Positions 25,478 to 38,200 of a stretch of 64,000 bases of DNA are shown here, piece after piece (position 1 is the first letter of the stretch; every line of letters begins with the position of its first letter). This DNA is from Uloborus plumipes (taxonomy: Eukaryota; Arthropoda; Arachnida; Araneae; Uloboridae), in assembly GCA_038373865.1 (NCBI GenBank), contig JAXGGA010001659.1:62001-126000 (forward strand), given 5' to 3'. The translations under genes and the position numbers were made by a program. The notes beneath the pieces are model-generated. The model ran no database searches and was not told the origin of the DNA. It worked only from the letters and a program-made list of their open reading frames with translations.

Positions 25478-27479
25478 AAACTGCTTGATTTTCTTCATAT
25501 ACAATGTGCTAGTTGAAAAACAAGTTTTACGCAATTTATATATTTTTGGGGACAATACACACGTTGGTCCTAAAAACAAAATTGGCAAACTTGTTACTTG
25601 CCATATTTTGGAAAAGTTCCAATAACTCCAGCAAAAATGTGCAAGGTTCAAAATTAACAATATTTCACCTGTTGTTCGCTGAATGTTATGAGTGGCCCGG
25701 TAAAATCAGTCAAAGATTTGACAAGTCATGATTTATACAATTCTTTTTTCATGTACTCCCTTAACATCGATTGCAAACAATTGCAGCTTGGTTTTTCTCT
25801 GAAAAAAATCAATGACTTTGGCGTTGAAGTTCGAGCTGAAATGTACCTTAACTTTTTTCTGGCCAGCGTGAAATACTCATGTGTACTCGTTCAACCATAA
25901 ACGGTTGAAGACAGCTACTGCAGAATTTTCAAAAATATTTAATTTTTTTTCAAAGTGAAACATTAAATAAGACTACCTGTTTACTTCATTAAATTAGTCT
26001 CATTGTCTTCTAAGCAATGCCAAAAAGTATTTTTACGCATTGAAAAAAATTAAAAAGGAAAACAGCAATGCGTTCCCATACAGCAATAGGAATCCTTTTA
26101 GAAAAAAATTAAAATATGCTTCCTCTGGGGTTGTGCTATTTTCTTTTATGCATGTATTCTTTTTATGTATCACTAACTCATATATACCAGTTTTTTTAAT
26201 GCACCGCTATTCTCTTTTATTATCAGTTCATATAATCGTAATATCCAAAATTCATAAGTAATCCATAATCCACAAGTAACATCCATAACACAGGTCTGCA
26301 AAAATACACTTTTCAAAAATTGTTTTGAATAAGTTAACTGATCTTTATGTACTTGTTTGCGCTGATTTCAAAAATGGCATTGGTTTTTTTTTCTATCACG
26401 TAAGGCTTGCCTACAAAATAAAGTTGAAGTTTTTGAAAAAAGTACAAAAAAACGGATAATTTTGAATTTTTTTTTAAATTTTAACATAAAGTAAAAGCAG
26501 AAAAATAATCAAACCTAGCTAAAAAGAGCATAAAAGTGATGGACATGTGTTGCAAAGTTATTATAAGTCTTTGAGAAGGAATTAGGCAAGTCAGGTCCAT
26601 GAGGAACAGGGCGAATAGCCGAACGTATGTTGGTTGGGTATGAATTTTTTTTTTCTGATTTTCAAATTGAAACCTTGCACTAAAGAACAAAAATTCCAGT
26701 CATCACTGTGATTTTCAGGCTCTCTCCAAATCATGGGTAATCCAAAACGAAGTGATTTCTTCTTACCTTGAAACAATTGTCTCGGTTCTTCCAAACACAC
26801 AGAATACACTATACGGGGAGCCCAAGATTTATCTTGGTCCCCTAGTTTAACACCAAATTATGCAAAATACACCTTCTTAACAAAATTAGAAATGTTCCTT
26901 TGTTGCTTCTTGACCGTTAAGACCCACTAATATAACAGAAACAGTTAGGAGAGTTGACTTATCCTCTAGTAGCCATTTCTTCAAAAGAGCACAAAACTGT
27001 TAGATCTGTATACCACAGTGGCTATAGCTCCACACTGAGTCACTGATTGCAATCAAGGTCACGGCTCACTAAATTCTTCATTATGACACCTAGTGGACAG
27101 TAAGAATGGGGAGGGAGCAAATTGAGTGATAATTGTCTTGTTTTAGTAGGAAATGGATTTTCCCAGTTTAGATTTATTGTCTTATTCAAATAAATAAATA
27201 AAAACATTTTTTTTTTGCAAGTAACGTGCTCACATTGTTTAATAACATGTTCACCATGTAATCTCTATCATTCAAACTAAATTTAACACTTATATAGGCT
27301 ATAATACTGAAAAATCTTGCTCATATTGAACCTGAAAACAGTAAAAATAAGCAAATTTCAGACGAAATTTGTGACTTATCTGAGGGTGATGGAATTGTTT
27401 CACTATATTTTCCGTAATCAGCACATAAAATACTATTGAAACCAATAGTTAAATATGCAACAATTTTTTCATCGCAGAC
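25478..27479. other. AT-rich spacer between two transposons
   Basis: No gene, TIR pair or notable repeat is seen. Confidence 0.55.
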
Positions 27480-27529
27480 CTGTGTAATAGGGTGGGCCGA
27501 AAAAACACTTTTTTTTATTTCGAATTTGT

Positions 27530-28210
27530 AATAGCGCGGAAAAGTTGCGAATTATGAAGACAAAAAGAAGGAAAAAAAATTATCGAAATCGGTTGATATC
27601 TTCCGATCGCGCATAAGGCCTAAAATTTGACAAAATATGAAAAAAACTTCATTTTTGCGATTTTTTTTTTTAATTTTTGAATTGGATGTTTTCGAAATGA
27701 AGTAATGCGGAAAAGTAGCTAATTGTAAAGACAAAAAGAAGGAAAAAAAAATATCAAAATCCATTGATATCTTCCGATCGCGCATAAGGCCTAAAATTTG
27801 ACAAACTATGAAAAAAACTTCATTTTTGCGATTTTTTTTTTGAAAAAATTTTGAATGAAATGTTTTTATAATTTTTTCGCGCGGAAAAGTTTATAATTAT
27901 GAAGACAAAAAGAGGGATAAAATGGAGGAAAAAAAATTATCGAAATCGATTATTATCTTCCGGTCGTGCATAGGGCCTTAACTTTGACAAAATATGAAAA
28001 AACATCATTTTTGCGATTTTTTGTTTAATTTTTTGAATTAGATGTTTTCGTAATGCAATAGTTTGTAACGTTTACTAATATAGCCTTAAAACATTGTGCT
28101 TTGATTTTGTTTTGGTCAGTTAATATCTTCCGGTTGCGCATTAACCCTAAAATTACCCAAAATAATAATTTAAAAAAGTTACATTTTTACGCGTTTTTGG
28201 ATTTTGATTA
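27530..28210 (+). repeat. Four diverged ~175-bp direct repeats in the left arm
   Basis: The segment GATATCTTCCGATCGCGCAT and relatives recurs at about 27596, 27768, 27951 and 28127. Each copy is followed by an AAAATTTGACAAA-like run and a CATTTTTGCGATTTT-like run. The fourth copy is the most diverged. The same series appears inverted in the right arm, at about 29280-29900. Confidence 0.85.
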
Positions 28211-28277
28211 TTTTTTTGTAAAACAACCGTAGTATTTTTTGAGACAGACTGACAATAATGTAGAAAAATAAACTACC

Positions 28278-28430
28278 ACAGGTTCATTCGATGTTATCCA
28301 GTTGCGAAAAGCCTTAGAAACTCTCATGCGCAGACGTCGAGCAGCAATTCAGGCAACGTCGCTCGCCTGGCAACGACTCTCTTCCACTCCATCGCCGCCT
28401 TCCCAGGACCATGTCAGCTGTCTGCCTATA
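28278..28430 (+). other. Short reading frame shared by both foldback arms
   Basis: The frame gives TGSFDVIQL, then a KALETLMRRRRAAIQATSL block, then AWQRLSSTPSPPSQDHV. The mirror segment (about 28999-29151, minus strand) encodes nearly the same peptide, with TGSVDIIQLQ at the start and a stop replacing Gln after PPS. In the core from KALETL onward, six of the seven differences I count between arms fall at third codon positions and are silent. The seventh creates the stop. The segment is GC-richer than the rest of the arm. It could be a relic of a coding exon captured by, or inherited from, a parent element. I do not recognise the peptide. There is no start-to-stop gene here. Confidence 0.4.
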
Positions 28431-29954
28431 TTGTTTTTTCAGTCTGCGCTTCTATGTAGTAATCGCAATGTACTATTATTTATTTTAATCTAGGTGTTTT
28501 GATTTTGAAAATCTTGTAGTCTTCTCTAATGATGTAGTTTCCTGCTGTGTGTGGACTCTGTGATTTAACAAAAAGTTACGTAATAACAAGACAAATACTC
28601 TATTAACGAGACAAATATTTGGCTGCCCCACTTTTGGCACTCCAAGGAACTGCCATCAACCAAACTGTCTACTGGCGAAGACACCATTATTAATTTCTAC
28701 TGCCAAATTTAACCTTCCTTGAGTACGGCACCTAATGATGTCCTTGCCAGTGGACGGCTTGTTTGATGGCAGTTCTTTTGGAGTACCAAAAGTGGGGCAG
28801 CCAAATATTTGTCTTGTTATTAGAGTATTTGTCTTGTTATTTGGCCCGGCAATTGTATAACTTTTTCGTTAAATCACCGAGTTCACACAGAGCAGAAAAC
28901 TACATCATTACAGAAGACTACAAGATTTTCAAAATCAAAACAGCTAGATTGAACTAAATAATAGTACACTGCGATTACTACATAGAAACGCAGACTGAAA
29001 AAACAATATAGGCAGACAGCTGACGTGGTCCTAGGAAGGCGGCGATGGAGTGGAAGAGAGCCGTTGCCAGGCGAGCGACGTTGCCTGGATTGCTGCCCGA
29101 CGTCTACGCATGAGAGTTTCTAATGCTTTTTGCAACTGAATAATATCGACTGAACCTGTGATAAGTTGTTTTCTATATTATTGTCAGTCTGTCTCAAAAA
29201 ATAATACGGTTGTTTCACAAAAAATTATTCATCAAAAACCAAAAACGCGTAAAAATGTAACTTTTTTTTAATTATTATTTTGGGTAATTTTAGGGTTAAT
29301 GCGCGACTGGAAGATATTAACTGACCAAAACAAAATCAAAACACAATGTTTTAAGGCTATATTAGCAAACGTTACAAGTATTGCATTACGAAAACATCTA
29401 ATTCAAAAAATTAAACAAAAAATCGCAAAAATGATGTTTTTTCATATTTTGTCAAAGTTTAGGCCCTAAGCACGACCGGAAGATATTAATCGATTTCGAT
29501 ATTTTTTTTCCTCCTTTTTATCCCTCTTTTTTTCTTCAAAATTATAAACTTTTCCGCGCGAAAAAATTATAAAAACATTTCATTCAAAATTTTTTCAAAA
29601 AAAATCGCAGAAATGAAGTTTTTTTCAAATTTTGTCAAATTTTAGGCTTTATGCGCGATCGGAAGATATCAATGGATTTCGATAATTTTTTTCCCTTCTT
29701 TTTGTCTTTATAATTAGCTACTTTTCCGCACTATTACATTTCGAAAACATCCAATTCAAAATTTTTTTAAAAAATCGCAAAAATGAAGTTTTTTCATTTT
29801 TTGTCAAATTTTAGGCCTTATGCGCGATCGGAAGATATCAACCGATTTCGATAATTTTTTTTCTTCTTTTTGTCTTCATAATTCGCAACTTTTACGCGCT
29901 ATTACAAATTCGAAATAAAAAAAAAGTGTTTTTTCGGCCCACCCTACTGTGTAA

Positions 29955-30315
29955 TCCATAAACAGGCCGTCATTAACGACATTTTGGTTTCCAGAAAGAT
30001 AACCAGGGAACCTCACGAATCGTGTAATAATGAAAAAAAATTACATGCGTAGCAATCAAAAGAGCATCTCAAGACATATTTTTAATGCAAAAATTATTTT
30101 CCCTTGTCTGCCCGTCATCAAGATGTAAGATCAAGGTTGGGACCAAAATTTTCAAAGGGTCAAATTTCACGACTTGGTGATAATATGATCACGTAACTTC
30201 ACTGTCTGCACATGCAGGACATCTAAAAATCATGTGGAAGAGATCTGTCATTGTTCAATGAAACTCACTAAACTTGACAATATTTTTATTATTTCCGCAG
30301 AATTTGAGACTTTAT
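29955..30315. other. Spacer between foldback and Sola-like elements
   Basis: Nothing recognisable. Confidence 0.5.
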
Positions 30316-30678
30316 ATTTGGGCCATTCCATGAAAAGTGAAACCAATTGGTCAAAAATTCATATTGAAGTTATGTTGCTATGTTATACATCATTTTAAAG
30401 CTTAAGATGTATATTTTAAGAATCCTGCATTGGTTTTCTGATGAGAGTTAGAATAATACTTGTTTTCTTAGTTGGAAGTACGGTATTCACGAACTTGTAA
30501 AAATCAGAAAAAAGAACACATTTTCAAATGCATATTTCTCATCGAAAAATAAAAACAAAAATAACTACTTGTAGTACAATTTTAACTACTAAGACGGTAC
30601 TATAATAATATGCATTCATTAATTTCTTTTGAATTGATCTAAATGGTGTAATTGAAGTTTGAAAAAAAGAAGTTTGAT

Positions 30679-32276
30679 GTTACGTCTGTAACAAAAAAGA
30701 AGCAAAAGTTGTCATTACGTCCTAAAAAATCAAAATTAAAAAAAACCCTTAATGGTCCTTTTGGCAAATTCTTAGAGTAATTGCCCACCATAGTTAAAAA
30801 TATTGCAACTGATTTAGTTTTTAAATTAATGCTGTTACAGACGTAACATTTCGGACATAACAAATGGCTCTATGTTACGTCCGTAGCAAAAGTAAATTTC
30901 CAATTAAATAGGTAAAAAGCACAGGATGAGCAATACATGTATATAGCATAATATGGTACGAGTACTAAAGTTTCTGGTATTCTGATTTTGAAATTTTTAA
31001 TTATGTCGGCATGTAATTGAAATTTATTTCTTAAGATTAATAAAATACACATATGGTATAACTGATTATAATTTATACCTCAACTGGCATTTTTTTGCTA
31101 CGTCACATGGAAAGGGAGCTGTGGATGGAGTTGGGGGTATGGTCAAGCACCAGGTTTGGCAGAGAGTAAGATCTAGAACAGCATTTGTCAACGACGCTCT
31201 TTCCTTTTTTCAGTGTGCAAACTCCATTGCAGAAAAAGTTAAAATTATTTATATGCCCCAGGAAAATGTTTTAAAGCTGACGCCAAAATTGGAAGAACGG
31301 TGGGCTAACATCGCGAATTTGCCAAAAGCCCGCGAAATGCATTGTTTTCGAACAGAATACGAAAATGCCGTTCGAATTTCGAGAACGTCGGACGAAAAAG
31401 GACACATTTTTTCATTCAAAAAAAATTATCAAAATTGACCAACTGTCACCAAGAAGGTTAAATTTTAGTTTGGTACTAGTATTCTGCTATATCATCCAAC
31501 ATTTTCAAATTTTTAAGTTCTCCTAAGACCAATCACTGATTCCAGGGAGGAATTTACTTTTCCCGATTTTTTTATGTAGCAGCCCCATTATGCATTAATT
31601 TTAAGAATACAAATAAATAAATTTGTGTGAAGGCCCTTCTAAACTTTTCTTGTGTCAATCTTTCTTGGAAATAATTGTCTTAAGATGCATTAATTCATTG
31701 TTACATATTGACATATCGGCATATGCTCTCAACTCCCCCAGACTTACCCAAATTTTCTAAAACTGTTACAGTATAACTTAAAATATTCAAATAATGTGTT
31801 AATTAATGCTACTGTATTGTTTTAGCACAAAAATCTTTGTTTATTCCTGCTTTAAAACACTGTTTTCTACTTTCAAATCAGAGATGTTACGTCTGTAACA
31901 CCACTTTGTTTCGTCCGTAACAAGTTTATGAATTTTTTTTCACAAATTCGGCAGTCAAAATCCACACAATCTTTATGGTTTTAGAAAGCTTGAAGTCTCT
32001 AGAATACGTATTAAAAGAAAAAACTTCAAAATTTCCGTATAATTCAGAGGAATATTGTAAGTTGTATGACATAGTCGAGTTTTTGCTGTTTTGTGAATTA
32101 CGTCTGTAACAGGCAGTTTTTAATTTCTGTATTTTTTTGTAGTTAAGCAATCTGCACGCAAATTTAATGTAGCATAAACATCATCATGTTACACTACAGG
32201 AAAAAAAATTGAAGACTTTCATCAGCCCAAACCAGAATTATTTGTGTTCAAAGTCTGCGATTGTTACGTCTGTAAC
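30679..32276. repeat. Array of GTTACGTCTGTAAC sites
   Basis: Copies, perfect or with one to three changes: 30679-30692, 30834-30847 (opposite orientation), 30874-30887, 31886-31899, 31909-31921, 32097-32110 and 32263-32276. The motif is GTTAC, GTCT, GTAAC, a near-palindrome. The copies flank the transposase fragment on both sides and are not seen elsewhere in the window. Confidence 0.8.
31001..31438 (+). pseudogene. C-terminal transposase fragment in the Sola-like element
   Basis: This frame is open from 31001 to the TGA at 31436-31438. It contains LNWHFFATSHGKGAVDGVGG followed by MVKHQVWQRVRSRTAF and a less conserved tail rich in charged residues. The HFFATSHGKG-x-x-DG-x-GG block resembles one I recall recurring in invertebrate transposon proteins; I cannot run a search to name the family. 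An in-frame TAA lies just upstream (30998-31000), and no start or N-terminal catalytic part is visible, so this is a remnant. The nearest internal GTG or ATG starts would miss the conserved block. The lysine-rich end (FSFKKNYQN) is unremarkable. Confidence 0.65.
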
Positions 32277-35200
32277 GATGGAATTGCCCATTTGTATTAG
32301 GGATTCAGGAGGGCAAATAATTAATGCGTCCAGAAACAAGTTTTACAATTTTCTTTCATTCTTCTAATTTACATGTTTTTCATTACTATACAATTTTATG
32401 GTTTTTTGGTAATGCTTCAGCCTTGTTTAAAATTTTGGAAGTTAAATACCATCATGTTGTAATTTCATAAAAATAACCAGCATGAAATAGAATTCCGTTT
32501 TGAGCAAATAAATTAAGATACTTTTTTTCTGATACAATTTATCGTAAAATGTTTCTTATAATCATTAATGACCATTCCATTTCTCACAAGGTTTCAAATC
32601 TAAATTAGTTTCAAAATTCATCTTTTTTTTTCGGTAGACCAAAATAGTCTATAAATGAAACAAGCAAAACATCTGAAACATAGATGTAAGTTTTCAGCAA
32701 CACGTTTCTGTTACTGAAAAAGTTGTGAAATTTTTAAACGGTGAGAAATTTTTAAAATGCGTATTTCTTTTCTAAATGTTATGACATTTAGTTATATCTT
32801 TTTAAATAAGAGTGAAGCAAAGGACTTTTTGAAAAATAAATATTTAATGCCTAACAATAGCTGAACATTTGTATTTCCTAAGGAAAAATATTGCAAAGGG
32901 CTTAACGTAATACGGCATGGTAAATTCTTTTGCAAGACAATGCACCACTTTTACAGTGAACGATACACATAATAGTAAAGCTCCTTTGAAATTTCTTCGA
33001 AACTATTTCATTAATTTAACATTATTTATGTGCTTTTAAGCTTTTGATATTTTTCGAAAAATGAATGTTTATCTCCTTCGATTTTTATCCTTTAAATTAT
33101 CAAATGATGCCAAAGATGCCAAAAAATTTCTTTGTCGTAAATTCTTCGTGCGAAATTAATTTTACATCGCTTTTACCGAATTTTCGATTAAATTCTACGC
33201 TAAGGCTATTTTCTTATAATGTATTTAAATGTATTGCTTATTTAAATAGCGCTCAAGTCCGTCAATATATTATTTGCAAAGATGAGTAAATTTTTGGAAA
33301 AAAATTAATTCGTTTTCTACGTATTTTGCCATGTTTTTCAAACCGCAATTTTCCGAAAAGTATTCAAAGAATACGAAATGAAAATATATTTATCTTGTGA
33401 TTTTATTTCGTGCAATTTTCATAACTAAAGTTTGACTTTTCTGTAGGCAGAGTGGATATTTTCCTAACAAACTAATGTCTGCATTAATTAGGAAAATGTA
33501 AAATGTTGTAGAAGTTTAAAAATCTCGACAGTTTCTATCTTAACAAAACATCATTGGAAGTACTGGAAGAGGCTGATTTGCGAATCGAGTAAATGATCCC
33601 TAAGCGAGGAAATACTTTTCTTTTGGCTTATTTTCTTTTGGGTGTATTTGCTTATAACCACTGAGTTATTCCAAAACTTCACACTGTATTTTATCTCAGC
33701 TTCTTCTTTTTTTTTTTTTTTTTGATGAAAATAGAAATAAATTTACGGCCATTGTTTGGCTAGCCTGTTTTAAAACAGAGCTACAATCAAGCCCTTTTAT
33801 TGGAATAGCCATTTTGCCACGAAAACATATTCTAATAAACGGGATATTCCATTATCCGGGATCAAAATAATACATTTCAACGGGGTTTGGTAGATAAAAA
33901 TATTATATTAAGCGGGATATTCCTTTACCCGATATTTTAACATGCGAGTTCAACTGTGTGTGTTTTCAATTCATTTAGAAGTCTTAATTTGAGGAAAGAA
34001 ATGTTGAATCTATGATTAGTTTCAAATTCCGCTAAGAAAAATGGCCATATTAATGTCTTCTTTTATAAAAAAGGAACTCCTTAAGTCAATGACGTTAAAT
34101 AGATGTAACTACTTTAACGTCCAGATAATAATTTCTTCTGAAGTAATTTAAAATATTCCGGTTTTATTTCAAGTTTGAAGGATATAAAAATAATTGAAAA
34201 GGTGGAGGGAGAGGGCTCTTTTCTTGCGAAAGATTTACGGCTCGACTTATCTTTGGAGAAAGTCGATATTTTTCAACTTGTCTAGAAGTTAAGTATGAAA
34301 GTATGTCCTTTTCATTAGCTATTAAACCAGATTTTCGATTTTTTAATCACGCTCATATTTTCCTGCTGAACTGGTACCTATGGTAATGGTAGTAAATCAC
34401 CATTGTTCAAAATTAGCTGCCAGCGTTCGTTCGTGAGCCTGGGATGTCTGAAGCCACATCCGACATTGATCGTAATGATAAAGTAATTAGGAGCAAATCT
34501 CCTTTTCTGCCTTCTGTGCTGCATGGAGGCGATCGATTATTCATTTCACGGATTATGACTTGAGTGGATGATTGAATTTTATTTCGTAATGACTTACTCC
34601 TCAATGGAAATGAAGAGGTAATGCGCGCTTGCGGAACTGAGGGCTAATAAAAATGACTTTATGAGTTTGTTCAGTGTCATTCGCTTTTACATGAGAAGTG
34701 CGGTCTTCATTGCTGCTACACGATAAAGTGACTCCTAGTGGCAATTTCAAAACTTGTGGGAGGAAAGTACATAGTGCCCATCTGTGCCACTATACAAAGC
34801 CCTCTACTTCATTCGTAATGGTTTAAAAACGATTACTTGTCGAAATATATAGATAAAAAACGTGTTTCACTAGTAACAAAATGTATGAAAAACATTATAT
34901 TTGTTGAGGGAAAGTTTCAAATAAGAAAAGTGCATGTTTTGAAAAAAATTGCGTTCCATATATAAGTAAAATACATAATACGTTTAGGAAATAATGTTTT
35001 ATATTTAAATATAGTACATTTTACTAAAAATATTACAGCAAGCAATTTTCATACGCAAAATTTACTTCGTAAAGTGTAAAGTATATTGTTACATGCACTC
35101 TTTATGCATCCCAAGTTTATTCGTTCAACGTAAAGCAAATATGATTGTATAAAAAGTTACTTTTACATCAAATAAACACGAGGAAACATAAAAAATAACA

Positions 35201-38200
35201 ATAAAAATTTAATTTTATTAACATGAGCATAAGAGATATAATATACACGTGCTCAAATGAATTTTTCTGTTTGTTCAAATGAAGATACCAAGACGATTCT
35301 TCATTTTTGCTTCATTTTTGCACGAAATGCTGAAAAAAAAGTTTGAAATTGACTGTTAACAACAGTATTTTCATCGAAGATGAATTTGTTCAAAATACTT
35401 TGTGAATCAGTGCTTTAAAAAAGTTTCAGCTGATTAAAATCGACAAAGAGGAATGCTATAAGAAAAATATTTTGCTTTGAATTCAAGTTTCAATAAAATT
35501 TTATTTTTTTCGGCATTATTTTAACGAGCTGTGCGAAATATGTTCTTCGGTATTGTAATATTAGCAATGAACTAACGCAGCTATTACTACATCACACCCA
35601 CTGGAAACAAACTGACAAAGCGGATAATAAAAACTAACCATGTAAGTAAATTACGTTTTATATAATAATATTGCAAAGTATTGCTTTGTTTCCGACGTTA
35701 TGTTCACATACTAATTTATTATTCTAACAAATAATTGATAAAATACTAATGGTTGAGCTTTGAGATATTTTCTCAAGAAATTGCTTTTCAATGTGCGATA
35801 AATTTAATTCGTATATTTCCTGGCAATCATTTTAAAATTAAAAATATATTATTTTACTTAAATTTGAACTCGCAAATATTGTGCCTTTTATTAGTTTTAT
35901 ATTTATACAATTGCACGTGCAGGATATGATATTATTTCGTTTAGCAACTACCAAAAAGTAACACCGAAAGTATAAAAGAATGTTTATTTTAAAAGAAAAA
36001 GTACTTTATGTTATGTTATATGAAAGAGTTTTATACAAATATTTTCCTTTTGAACTTTAAATTTATTAAAGTTAGTGAATGAGCCCGTTTGGAAATATAA
36101 GTATCGTTCCATTTTTTTCCAAATTTTTTTCATACTTCTATTTCATGACATCTATATTATTGGTAACATTTTTTTTTTCTTTTGCTTATCGTAACTTATA
36201 AAATTATGATAAGCAAAACTTAGTAACGAATCGAAATTTAGACAAAGACTTAATCTTTTATAAGTTTTACAATAATGCGAAAATCTCTCGAACTATTTGA
36301 TGCTGATTAGCAACATGCCTATACTTGTAATTATAACCCTTGTATTGAACATTAAAACTATCAATAAACGTAAGTATAGAATTATTTCATATTTTTATAA
36401 TAGTTAAAACTATTTTTTGACTAGCTTAAGACAGATTTAAAACTAGTTCTTAAATTTCTAAAAACTCGATCATTTTTTTTAATTTAAAAAGTCCGAAGGT
36501 CAATTTTCTATTTCCCTGATAAGTTTCAAAATTTTAAAAAGTTCTTCAAACCTTTATTTGAAACGAAATCATTATGAAGTTTGGTGAAGCCTTTTCCAAC
36601 TTCATTCAATTAAACGAGCGATTTAACGGCAGTTTTCTCATTGGAACTTCCTAACAACCAAGACTCTTGTCCTGTTCTTTCCTTTTATCATTCTTTCCCA
36701 CATTAGTGCTCACAAGTATTCTCCAACCAGTGTAAAGTATTTTTCTTTCATTCTTTCTCTTGTCAAGTGGCCTAATTATCAGCAAATCTATTTTCTCCAC
36801 TCTTCTTTCAAAGGAGAAAAAAAATCTTTTTCTCCGAACATTTTTTGGGAGATGCTCATACTTTCAATGAAAAGGAAAAAAATACACAAAAAGCGGAAAA
36901 ATCAATGAGGGAAATAAAATCGGAGAAATATGAGCGACTTCAACGCGAATATTATCTTTGTTGAATTATGTCCTTCAAAAGGGAGATGGCTCATTTTGTT
37001 AAAATTAATGTTCAACTTCCTGTGCGATGAATGAAAGTCATTTAATGCTGACCAAAATAATACTTACAACTAAACTACATTATACTGTATGTCAATGCTG
37101 ATTAAAACTAAATTAAAAAAGTATTTATATTTATTTGTGTACGTTGGTGCTACATTTGGGTGTGGGTGATCATATTTTATTTTTATGATTATCTACTGCA
37201 TTTTTTATCAATTTATTATTTTATTTTATTTGTCTTTCTGATATTTTATACATTAATATGCATTTTGCATCTATTTATTAATTTTATTATTTATTTTTTT
37301 CTTTCTTTTTTTTTGCTACTTAATGATTGTATGTATGTGAATTTTGGCAGTGCATTTCTCTCTTACTTACTGCCAACTGTAAATTAAAACCCGTAAGAGG
37401 TTTTCAATTTGTTTTCGTCTTTATTTTATGACATTTGATGTCCTAGATAGAAGTATTTTATCTTGTTGTATATCATTTAAACTGCTTTGGCAGCAATAAT
37501 ATTAATTGTCACTGCGAAGTGTCCAATAGTGTAAGGTAAATCAAAGGGCTTGGAAAAATTCAGTTGAAAGAGCATGACATTTAAGTTGCGAAAAAAGAGG
37601 TGCAAAAAGGAATGTCTTGCTCTGCATATTTGGAATTCTTGCAATCATTATTTTTATCCATCAACGTAATATATATATGTCAGAATATAAATGTAAATTT
37701 AATAAAATTAAATACGTGGTTGGGGTAATATGCATAAAATTGCACTTTTTTACACAAGTTTTTGAAATTTGGAAAGATTCCCATGTTTTAAAAACTTTGC
37801 AAAATTTAGCAATAAGATTTTTTTTCCTTTTAAGTTACTTTTATGAACTTTTTTTGTTTCCAATTGGACTTTCGGATACGTGTAATCTAATTCGACTTCT
37901 CAGACGTCGTAACTTTTTTCATTGTTTTTTTACGTATTTTTATGCTCTTATTTTTACAAAAAAAATTTTGCAGATATTTAGAATATATTTCCAAGTTTTG
38001 CCTTTTTTTTCTTTTTTTATTTCTTTTTTTTTTTTTCAAATACATTTCATTTCCTTAAAAGAAATGCTCATTTTTCTTCTTCATTTATTTTTTTTTTCCA
38101 AATGAGTTTCATTTCGTTAAAAAATTGCATTTCTTCTAATTCTAAAAAAAAGTTGCCTTGAATTTTAATCGAAATTATATTTTCATATGCATTCACTATG

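Larger units (their letters stand above)
27488..29946. mobile_element. hAT-type foldback element, 2.46-kb palindrome
   Basis: The element is almost entirely two inverted arms of about 1.2 kb (27488-28688 and 28734-29946) around a loop of about 45 bp. The ends start TAGGGTGGGCCGAAAAAAC. They are flanked by an exact 8-bp duplication, CTGTGTAA (27480-27487 and 29947-29954). The 8-bp TSD, its fit to the hAT preference nTnnnnAn, and TAGGG ends (YARNG) point to a non-autonomous hAT element; P-type is the alternative. Each arm has about four diverged direct repeats of roughly 175 bp, each centred on a segment like TCTTCCGATCGCGCATAAGG. A GC-richer inner segment near 28280-28430 and its mirror near 28990-29140 shares a reading frame. 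No transposase is present. Confidence 0.9.
30320..32289. mobile_element. 4-bp-TSD DNA transposon remnant, Sola-like
   Basis: The ends are GGGCCATTCCATG on the left and the inverted GGGCAATTCCATC on the right. They are flanked by ATTT at 30316-30319 and 32290-32293. Sola1 and Sola2 transposons make 4-bp duplications, and the element contains a conserved transposase fragment, so a Sola-like assignment is reasonable but unproven. It also carries an array of the near-palindromic site GTTACGTCTGTAAC near both ends: 30679, 30834 (inverted), 31886, 32097 and 32263, plus variants at 30874 and 31909. These look like subterminal binding sites for its own transposase. Confidence 0.7.

Noticed and set aside
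26990..27130. Possible second SINE
   Set aside because: Somewhat GC-richer, but no B box of the GGTTCGANTCC type is present.
30679..32276. CRISPR-like spaced repeat array
   Set aside because: Spacing is irregular, orientation varies, the genome is eukaryotic, and TIRs and a TSD show it belongs to a transposon.
33840..33940. Paired GGGATATTCC as a transposon end
   Set aside because: Two direct copies only, with no inverted partner or TSD that I could define.
37617..38105. 162-codon hydrophobic open frame
   Set aside because: It lies in a T-rich tract, so Phe and Leu richness follows from base composition. No family motif is present.
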